DNA of 64,000 bases from positions 6,002,501 through 6,066,500 of the forward strand of contig NC_036447.1 of NCBI RefSeq assembly GCF_002775205.1, read 5' to 3'. The stretch comes from Xiphophorus maculatus. Lineage: Eukaryota; Chordata; Actinopteri; Cyprinodontiformes; Poeciliidae. Positions 55,405 to 64,000 of the stretch are shown here, piece by piece. Below the pieces are notes generated by a model, which was not told the DNA's origin, did not search any database, and saw nothing but the letters and a program-made list of their open reading frames with translations. A program made the position numbers and the translations under genes. Numbering within the stretch: position 1 is the first letter of the stretch; each line of letters opens with the position of its first letter.

Positions 55405-56164
55405 TAAGCAGCAAACTATTGCGAAATGAATCTGTCAGTCTGACTGTTTTCTGAAGGTAGAGTGGGCATGCATGTAGGGAGAGAAGAGCAAAGAAGTGTG
55501 GTCATGAAGGATTTTAGTGTTTTCTCTTCTCCTGGGAGCGGGCATGTGCTTAAAAAAAGCCTGATTTCTACCCATACCTGCTCTGCTCTGTTCATGACTT
55601 TTTACAGTTTTCCTGCAGTCAGACACAGAGAGTGTGTGTGTGGCTTTAACAGCGTCAGCAAGCTGTGTCATTGCATCTTGCCCGTGTAGTCTAACGCCGC
55701 AGTACCCCCCCCCCCCCACACACACACACACACCCCTCCCCTCCTGCACACTCTGTACAGCCTTCTGCCTCTTCCTCCGCTTCCCTGTCCCATCACTTCT
55801 CACACGTCCTCACAGGCATCCTCTGTAATGAGTTTGTGAATGAACATTCTAGGATTTATAGATCTAGTGGAGGATAAACAGGATAAAAGAAAGGATTTGG
55901 ATCAATCCAACATTTTACTGCTACAGAATGGAAACGAGTAGAAACTGAATGTCTCCTTGGCGTCTCCTCAGTTGCCTTGAACTGAACAGAAAGTCTTTGT
56001 TGTAGAAATCTGCATAGTGATCTGTCTGTTCTGGAAATGTTGCTCACATTTCCTTGCGGTTCAGTTGTTTCAGTCAGTCCTTCATGCTGCTGTATTATAG
56101 CATGCAGTGTTTCTGAAGAGCTGTTATCCACTAACATTGATTTAATGTAAGTTGGCTGATTTAA

Positions 56165-56245
56165 TGGGCAACACGGCAGTGCAGTGGTTAGCGCGGCCGC
56201 CATACAGCAACAAGGTCTCTGGTTTGAATCTCTGCTGCGTTTAAG
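56165..56245 (+). mobile_element. tRNA-derived SINE fragment
   Basis: GGCAACACGGCAGTGCAGTGG with GTTAGCGC (A box) and GGTTTGAATCTC (B-box-like) about 40 bases later are the head of a fish tRNA-SINE. It is truncated, with no tail. Confidence 0.6.
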
Positions 56246-56249
56246 TTGT

Positions 56250-58320
56250 TCTTCTCATTTTTGTTATTGATTTAGAGACAAATTTAAACCTTGTAAACAG
56301 AGCAACGTGTGGTAGAAAAATATGTTTTACTATAATGATAAATAATTTACTGTTTACTGTAATCAGTACCTACAGATTTCTATTTTTTAACCTTCGAATT
56401 ACCTACAGTTACTCACTTTGTTCCTTGCTACTGAAACATATTCTTTAAACCCGGGGTGTCCTAATATTTTTGGTTATTAGTCAGTTCATGGGCTGTTACT
56501 AATGAAAATAAGCACAGAGGACAGAAGTAGACTTTAAACTATGATGTAATAATGAAAAACATAGATGAATACATTCTATTTACAGATTTTAGTAGCTTAT
56601 CTCAAAACTGAAGACTCCCTAAGAAACCAACAAAGGAATAAAATCACTAACGTTTTATTTTCTCCTGCACAAACAGGACAAAAGTAAGGTTTTGGATTAT
56701 AAAGTCATTTTAAATAACATGATAACTAAGTAACAAAAAGGAAATTATATTTTCTTAAATATTTAATTAAAAATAACTTTGTGATATGTTATATTGGCAG
56801 TAATCCCCAGTAAATGCTCAGCTTGTGCAAAGTGAAAAAGAAAATACTGTTTAACTGAGAATAAACTAGACATAAATAGCTTTTATGTCACAAAAATCCT
56901 TTTGATTTTCTAGAGCTTAATTTTAAAGTCATCTGAGAAGAAATATAGGAGTAATTTTCTAATGTTACTATTAGCTTATATTCAGTTACTTTAAGTTTAG
57001 TTTAATTAAGTTTGATATTTATTCATTTAATTAAAAACAAAACAATTATATACAATAGAGGAAAATATAAAATGAAAGGCAGCAAAAAGAAGAAAAAATC
57101 TTATAATATCTGAAGGATACATTTCTTTAAAATGATAATATGAGAAATCAGGCATAGCTTTATTTTAGGTTAAGTGAAATCTCACAGTGAAATTTGAATT
57201 ATTAAATTGCTCTTACACTGATTAGGGATTACTGCTAATCCCTGTCAGTAAATCTGTTAAATCCCCCGTTTGAATGTGGAAAATCTTCAGAAATATTTTC
57301 ACTTGTGGTAAAAGCCAAGGTGAATCCCATTACAGCTCCAATATAATGTGTACATTTAAAAATGACATATTTCATAGCCACACTGCCTTTATATACTTTG
57401 GAGCTTGCTGTGCTCATTTTAGGTTTTAGTAGGGAACAGATCATGCTCTCACACAGAAAAATCTCAGTTTCCCTTTCAGGCCTCGCCAACTCAGCACACT
57501 AAGAATAGCAATGCAGGGCATTTACGTGGCTGAGCCGCTTTGTTCACATTGACAGGAAACACGTGAGCCCTCAGCAAAACCACCTGGATAGTTATGAATT
57601 ATAACTCTGACCCAAATGACAGCACGCCGAGAGGGCGAGAGAGGGAGAGAGAGAGAGATACTTTATAGCAACAATGTAGGATAGAAAGCTATTTTATTGA
57701 ACAAGTAAACATTCTTGGTTTATTAAAAACAAAACTTTTACCACTTTGCTGCACCGCATCTGGATTTTATAGCAATTTATCTCTTGCTAATTTGTCTTAA
57801 AACTTTTATCAGGACTGTTTGTAGGGTGGATGGACGGACGGACGATTTGTCCGCTCCACAGCCCCATGTTTCTATAATTTATAATGTAGAACGTAAACAG
57901 GAAAAACAAAAACTTTAAAATGAAGGAACTGATTTAGTTCTGCTCTGCTTCTGCATTGTTACGTGTTCATTTCCTGACAGTGGATTCTGTCAGGATTCTG
58001 GTGTCATCTGTACAACCGCAGCGCTGGCATGTCACATAAATGAGACAGTAGCAGCAGAATGCAGCTGCGGTGAGTTTGCTTCAGGCGCTGCGTCCACCTT
58101 GGCGTCCATCACAGGTCATGGATCAACACATTCTGGCTGCAGCATTTAAGGACAACCTGCTGGTGGCTGCAACACTCCCTCTGCTCATGATGCATTTCTG
58201 AGGGAAGAGGCCATAAAAATAACGCTTCAGAAGCCATGTTTGAATCTGTTAAACCTCAAACATCCAGCATAGCGTTTACTAATCCCAACTAATCCAGTTA
58301 AAACTTGCATCTTTATTTTC
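56250..58320. other. Intergenic, no gene seen
   Basis: AT-rich, with a short GAGA run (57630-57660). No exon or mobile element recognised. Confidence 0.5.
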
Positions 58321-58324
58321 AGCC

Positions 58325-60694
58325 CTCATAGTTTAACGTTGTTACTCCCATGCTGTGAAAACACAGCAGAAACTTTTAATCAAATGTACTCTTCTTCCTC
58401 ACCCTTAAGCTGTAATGATGTAGATAAGTTGGTAAATGATTTTCAGTCTAAAGTCTCAGATATTATTGATTCCATTGCCCCAATTAAAATTAAGGTTGTG
58501 TCTGGTAGGAAGAAATCTCCATGGAGAAATGCACAAACAGTTAGATCTGCAAGACAACTCTGCCAAAGGGCAGAACGAAAATGGCGTAAAACTCAACTCC
58601 ACGTTCATTGTGACATCTATAAAGAAAGACTACGTAACTATCATTTAACACTAAAACATGCAAGAGAGGCTTTCTTTGCAGATGTCATAAACAAAAACAT
58701 TAACAATGCTCGAGCTTTATTTGCAACAGTTGACAGAATCACAAACCCTCCTGTGACGTTACCGCCTGAATTCCAATGTATTGCCGCCTGCAACCAGTTT
58801 TCCAGCTTCTTTTCAGAGAAAATTCAAAAAATCAGAGCATTAATCTGCACATCCACTATAAAGTCAGTACCAATGCTGTGCCCAAACAAAACAAATACAG
58901 AAAAAATGACCCAATTTCAACTACTTAATTATAAAACCCTACAGGAAATTACAAGTCAACTAAGCTCCAGTTCCTGCTGTCTGGATGTTTTACCCTCACA
59001 TTTCTTTAAGAAAGTCCTGCCTGTTATTGTTTCTGATCTGATCCAAATAGTAAACTCATCGCTCTCATCAGGCGCTTTCCCCCAGGCTTTGAAAACAGCA
59101 GTAATCAAACCACTGATAAAAAAGAACAATCTGGACAAATCACTAATGCAGAATTACAGGCCGATCTCCAACCTCCCATTCATCAGCAAAGTTTTTGAAA
59201 AAGCTGTGTGTAAACAATTAACTTAGACTTAGACTTAGACTTTATTGATCCCTTGGGAGGACTCCCTCAGGAAATTGAACTAGCTTCCTAACTATAACCA
59301 ACCTCTTTGACTCCTTCCAGTCTGGTTTTCGTGCTCACCACAGCACAGAGACCGCCCTCGTAAAAGTGTTCAATGACATCCATATAAATACGGACTGTGG
59401 CAGAACCACAGTGCTGGTTCTGTTGGACCTCAGTGCAGCTTTTGACACTGTTGACCATGACATATTACTGAATCGACTGGAGAGTTGGGTCGGACTCTCC
59501 GGTCCAGTGCTTAACTGGTTTGAATCTTACATAAAGAACAGGGATTTCTTTGTTTCAATTGAAAACTTCTCATCAACAAGGTCAAAGGTCACATGTGGGG
59601 TACCCCAAGGTTCAATCATAGGACCCCTTTTATTCAATATTTATATGCTCCCACTAGCCCAGGTTATAACAGGAAATAATATTAGCTACCATAACTATGC
59701 AGATGACACACAGCTCTACATTACAATGTCACCAGGTGACCTTTGACCCCATCCAATCACTGAACAGATGCTTAGAACAGATAAATGTGTGGATGTGCCA
59801 AAACTTTCTCCAGCTGAACAGAAACAAAACTGAAGTTAATATTTTTGGACCTAAAGAGGAACGATCTAGAGTTATAGATCTAGAGTTATAGATCTAGAGT
59901 CAATGCACAGCTTCAGTTATTACAACTGAAAACCAGCGATCAGGCCCGAAACCTGGGAGTAGTGATGGACTCTGACCTGAACCTCTAGAGCCACATAAAG
60001 ACAGTTACAAAGTCGGCCTTCTATCACCTGAAGAACATTTCCAGGATTAAAGGACTAATGTCTCAGCCAGATCTAGAGAAACTCATCCATGCATTCATCT
60101 TCAGTCGTATTGATTATTGCAACAGCGTCTTCACAGGTCTGTCCAACAAATCAATCAAACAGCTGCAGCTGATCCAGAATGCTGCTGCTGGCGTTCTCAC
60201 TAAAACCAGGAAGATAGAGCACATAACACCAGTTTTAAAGTCCCTCCACTGGCTCCCTGTAGCTCAAAGAATAGACTTTAAAATACTGTTGTTAGTTTAT
60301 AAATCACTGAACGGCTTAGCACCACAATACATTAAAGATCTGCTGTTGTTGTATCAACCTTCCAGAACTCTCAGGTATTCTGGTTCTGGTTCTGCTCTGC
60401 ATCCCCAGAACCAGAACCAAACGAGGAGAAGCAGCTTTCAGCATCTATGCACCACAAATTTGGAACAAACTTCCAGAAAACTGTAAAACAGCTGAAACAC
60501 TGACTTCTTTTAAATCTCAACTAAAAACCCACCTGTTTAGAATTGTATTTGAAATGTAATCAATTACAAATTTATTGACTTAATGATTCATTCTATATTG
60601 CATTGTGTTTCTGTGTTTGTAATGATGTAAAGCACTTTGAAATATCTTGCTGCTAAAATGTGCTATACAAATAAAATTTGATTGATTGATTGAT
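58325..60694 (+). pseudogene. 5'-truncated L2-type LINE with broken reverse transcriptase
   Basis: Frames 58339-59226, 59366-59746, about 59697-59891 and 60058-60486 are consecutive parts of one LINE ORF2. Reverse-transcriptase motifs include NYRPISNLPFISKVFEK, LDLSAAFDTVDHDIL, GVPQGSIIGPLLFNIY and YADDTQLY. The C-terminal region has LHWLPVAQRIDFKILLLVYK. The motif style, AATAAA-rich end and (TTGA)n tail (60679-60694) fit the L2/CR1 group. ORF1 and the endonuclease are absent. The frame is broken by a nested insertion (59224-59281), a one-base shift near 59744, a small tandem duplication (about 59866-59898) and an in-frame stop near 59986. It is a dead copy. Confidence 0.9.
59224..59281 (-). 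mobile_element. 58-base nested insertion (LINE/SINE 3' end) in the L2 copy
   Basis: AACT is duplicated at 59220-59223 and 59278-59281. Skipping the 58 bases restores an uninterrupted LINE frame at this point. On the minus strand the insert reads TCAATTTCCTGAGGGAG, then GGGATCAATAAAG and a CTAAGT repeat tail, the look of a retroposon 3' end. Confidence 0.75.
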
Positions 60695-60699
60695 CCACT

Positions 60700-61661
60700 G
60701 TTTGTCCCTGTGAGCCCCTTTCACATCAGTGAGCTGCATGGTAATTAAGCAGAAACTAAAGGTTTGTTTAGCTAAGTTAAGCTAAGTTAGCTGGACATCG
60801 CCATGGTGTTATAATTTAAGGCATGTGAATGTGGCACGAATCTGATCAGGGACCTGTGTGGGTTGGAGGGAAGATGAGAGAGGAGGGGAAAAAAGCAAAA
60901 ATAAAGAAAATTGAATCGCAAACATTTTCTAGTGAATTTAAATGACGTGAAGCTAAAGCTATTCTACGAGGCGAGTTTTTGGTAAAACATATTTACAGAC
61001 AAAGGTGTTTTTATCTTAAAGAGGCTTAATTACTGCTCTGAATGTGTTGGGGGTTTTGCATTAAATGGCCTTTTGGAGTCAGTGTACTCCAGTTAACAAT
61101 AAACCGATTACTAAATTAATTGACTATGTTTTCAATAATTGATTAGTCACTACTAGTCTGATTAACCATTTCAGTCCTGATCCCAATATTGTCTGTAAAC
61201 ATTATGGCCGATGGTGACTCCAACCTGATTTCATATGTCAATCTGTTCTTTATAAGTTCAAACAAGAAGGGGCTCAAAGTTCACCCCTGATTTCATCCCG
61301 TCCCAAACGTGAATGGATCTGTCACACCTACCATACAACCGTACACCTCGCCACTGTCTCACAGTGATGTGTCCTCTAATTCAATGTTTCTCAAACCTTT
61401 CCCAGCCACTTACCCCATTTAACAAACACAACATCTAACAACCTGAAATTAAAATATGAGATTTTTAACTCATAATCTCTGTTCCGCCTAAAGTGAAGGG
61501 TGGCGCTGTTTTGTAAATGTGACTGGCCACAATAAAACCCTGAATAAGTCAACCCGAGGCGTTTTGAGTCATTCACAGATTCTGAATGTATGTTTTCTAA
61601 GCTTTCCAATTATGGAAAACATATGGAAATAAAAAAAGTTCTTTACTTCAAGTGTTGTGTG

Positions 61662-61747
<86 letters not shown>

Positions 61748-63100
61748 GGGCTATTTGTTATTTAGAAGCATGAGAAAAATAGATTTGTGTTGCGTTGGCA
61801 AAAAACCAAACATTTTCCTCCAGCCAGTGGATAGCCTGACATAAATAATTTTATTTCAGGTGTTAAGATGCAATTAGTCAGCGCGGGGCGCAGCGTTGTT
61901 CACCGGCACATCGCACTCAGCACAGCTGCAGACCTAGACCTGCATGCCTGCTAGGTAACCTAATAGAACGCAAAAACAATTTAATTTATCCATTATTATT
62001 TTTAAATATAATCCTTTGGTAAGCTAACTGTAGCATTGCACTTTCAGCTCATTTCACAGCAAATATACGGATGTTAACATGCAGGACCTCACAGACCACA
62101 GTTTGAGAAAGACTGCTCTAGATCCACAAAGAAATGGTGCAACATGTTTTGACCTTTCCTTTGCTAAAACATCATCACTCACAAAGAGAGCCTCACATCT
62201 GAACCACCTTTCCCTTCATTAAATCAAACTGCTGCTCAATGATTGTCCCTTTTCTTCTTAACCCTCATAAAGCTTCATTATCTTGTTCCCGTATCTTTAA
62301 GGCTCATCAGCTTCATTCCTCTGCAGTTGCTACAATACTGCATCACCGTTGTTCTTAAAGACAGGTTGTGCTTTAAAGCAGGTATCACAGTTCAAAACTG
62401 GAAAAAAAAAAAAGAAAAGAAAATTTTCTCAGAAGACAAATGACAACCAATTAACATTAAAGAACATAACTCTTCTAGCCACGGCTCACAGACTTTGACA
62501 GAGTTTTGAAAACTTTAAATTGTTCTACCGGCTATCCGTACTCCTTTGGACGCTCAGAAAAGACAGGCGCGGAATAGATTGCTGTAATTACACAGTTACA
62601 TAAGCTTTGCGGTGTCATTTGAATCAATCCAGGCAGATAAATCAGGCTAACAGCCTTAGCTGCTCATACATGCTCCTCTGTAGAGATTCAAGAGACTAAA
62701 ATCTTCACTCAAGTCTTTCTGTTTTTCAGTGGTGCACTTTATGATGAAGAGTGCGTTAAGATGATGGAATGAGCACAGCGAGGCGATCCGGTGGGTCGGT
62801 TATGGTCTGCAGGAGCATTTTGTTGGGGTCCGTTGGGTGCCTGTAATTGGAAAGAAAAAAGTGTTGCTGTAAATGATTTATATTGTCCCCTTGGATTATT
62901 GTGGTTTTCTTTGCAGGATGGGATTTGTTTTACTATACAAAAGCAATATTGTTCAACTGATTGCTGAAGTAAATGGAGTAAATGATGTGGAATTGATGCT
63001 TGGTCCCAGAGAAATGCTGCAGTCATTGACGGAGAAGTGTAGCTTTTAGCAAAGGATTTGTTTTATCCCTTCAGAAAGATTACACCAACACGGACACTAT
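60700..63100. other. Intergenic with one long microsatellite
   Basis: No gene seen. It contains the AAT tract listed separately and A-rich runs (62401-62425). Small frames carry no family features. Confidence 0.5.
61665..61747. repeat. (AAT)n microsatellite, about 27 units
   Basis: Uninterrupted trinucleotide repeat. Unlike the one at 6524 it is not inside a recognisable MITE. Confidence 0.97.
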
Positions 63101-63104
63101 CTGC

Positions 63105-63365
63105 ATTTCCATTGACCATATAATTGCGCAAAGTGAAATTACGGGGGGGAAAAATTGCGTCAATTACAACAAAGTTCACGTTTCTCTTTAAAAGCTTTTT
63201 GCTCCAGAATGAGGTGGTTTTTCAACAATCTGATGTTACGAAGAAGACGACAGGAAATGGTAGGAACATGACGGTGCGGAACAGGGCCGGCCCAAGCCTC
63301 CATGGGGCCCTGAGCGAAATTTGGTTTTAGGGCCCTCTAGTTCTGCTAACAATGTGGGCCGGCTG
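63105..63365. repeat. Degenerate MITE family B fragment followed by a CAGGGCCGGCCC repeat
   Basis: CTGCATTTCCATTGACCATA matches the start of family B at 46067. At 63282 CAGGGCCGGCCCAAGCCT resembles a hAT-type terminus common in vertebrates, but no partner end was found. Confidence 0.45.
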
Positions 63366-64000
63366 TAAACAACAGTTAGAATATTAGATCATTCGCGCAC
63401 CTGCTATAAACTTATTGCATCTCTGATGGTGATGTTTACATTATATCCTATGCATGTATAATATAGGATAACATAACACAAGACCCCGCAAACTTGCCAG
63501 CATCAGTAGGGCCTGCTTCCTGCAACTATTAGATTCATTACACAGAATATTAAAGAGAGAAAGAAGTACCAAACACCATCACCACTCTAATTCACTGACA
63601 GCTTAATGTGTTACCAACACCTGGAACTTCACCTCCCAAATCTTCTTATAATTGCTTTCATGTGCTTAGTTGCTGCACAGAACTCGCAGGGCAATCTCTC
63701 CTCTTCTTAATCTGCAGCTTTGGAAACACTCAGAAAACTTTTTTTTTATGCATACACACACACATTTAATTCCATAGACTGTCACAGTGCAATGTTTATG
63801 CCTGTTAAGCTCTTTGATGGGTTGTTTATTTAAATGAAAGTCAATGCTGAGTAATTCTCTCTAAAGTAATGATCTTTTCTTGCTAGTTCCTGCTTAATTA
63901 GAACGATTAAACTGGTAAACAGAAAACACCTCTGTCTCTTCTTTACACATACAGCAAGTCAGATACTCTGCAGTAATGTTATGAAACCATGACCTCTTTA
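63366..64000. other. Intergenic, no gene seen
   Basis: AT-rich, with no exon or repeat recognised up to the window end. Confidence 0.5.

Overview
The window is vertebrate nuclear DNA and most likely comes from a ray-finned (teleost) fish, probably an acanthomorph. The evidence is intron-split genes with GT/AG boundaries, one clear vertebrate developmental gene, long AC/GT and AAT microsatellites, and a dense mix of short DNA transposons (hAT, pogo/Tigger-like, CACTG-ended), an L2-type LINE, an I-like LINE fragment and tRNA-derived SINE pieces typical of teleosts. The species cannot be named from the sequence alone.

Four protein-coding genes can be built exon by exon with consistent phases. 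(1) hand2 or a hand2-like paralogue, + strand, 9787-16140: two coding exons encoding 246 residues, with a 5.6 kb intron full of repeats. (2) A CD2/SLAM-family-like immunoglobulin receptor, + strand, 30413-35486: four coding exons, 257 residues, with a signal peptide, a V domain without the usual cysteines, a C2 domain, a membrane segment and almost no tail. (3) A class A seven-transmembrane receptor of unresolved family, - strand, 38095-41596: eight coding exons, 327 residues. Its start codon appears to be split by an intron and its DRY motif is degenerate. (4) ndufs8, the 4Fe-4S ferredoxin-type subunit of mitochondrial complex I, + strand, 44320-49602: seven coding exons, 208 residues, plus a probable non-coding first exon ending at 42781. 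Genes 3 and 4 are head to head, about 1.1 kb apart. The four genes do not form a pathway; this is ordinary eukaryotic gene order.

Layout: 1-9.0 kb is intergenic, with two copies of one hAT-type MITE, the first holding a nested solo LTR. 9.0-16.8 kb is the hand2 locus. 16.8-30.4 kb is intergenic, with an AC microsatellite, a pogo-like element, a small hAT MITE with perfect target duplications and an I-like LINE 3' end. 30.4-35.8 kb is the immunoglobulin receptor, whose introns carry several nested elements. 37.4-42.2 kb is the GPCR. 42.7-49.8 kb is ndufs8. 49.8-58.3 kb is intergenic with degenerate repeats and one weak exon candidate. 58.3-60.7 kb is a broken L2-type LINE with a small nested insertion. 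60.7-64 kb is intergenic with an AAT microsatellite.

I found no convincing new biological system. The observations most worth a second look are the unresolved GPCR, the divergent hand2 copy, two inverted-repeat structures that look like template-switch or foldback events (15331-15513 and 47376-47412), and several cleanly resolved nested transposon insertions. All gene models come from reading splice signals and motifs by eye; no alignment or database search was run.
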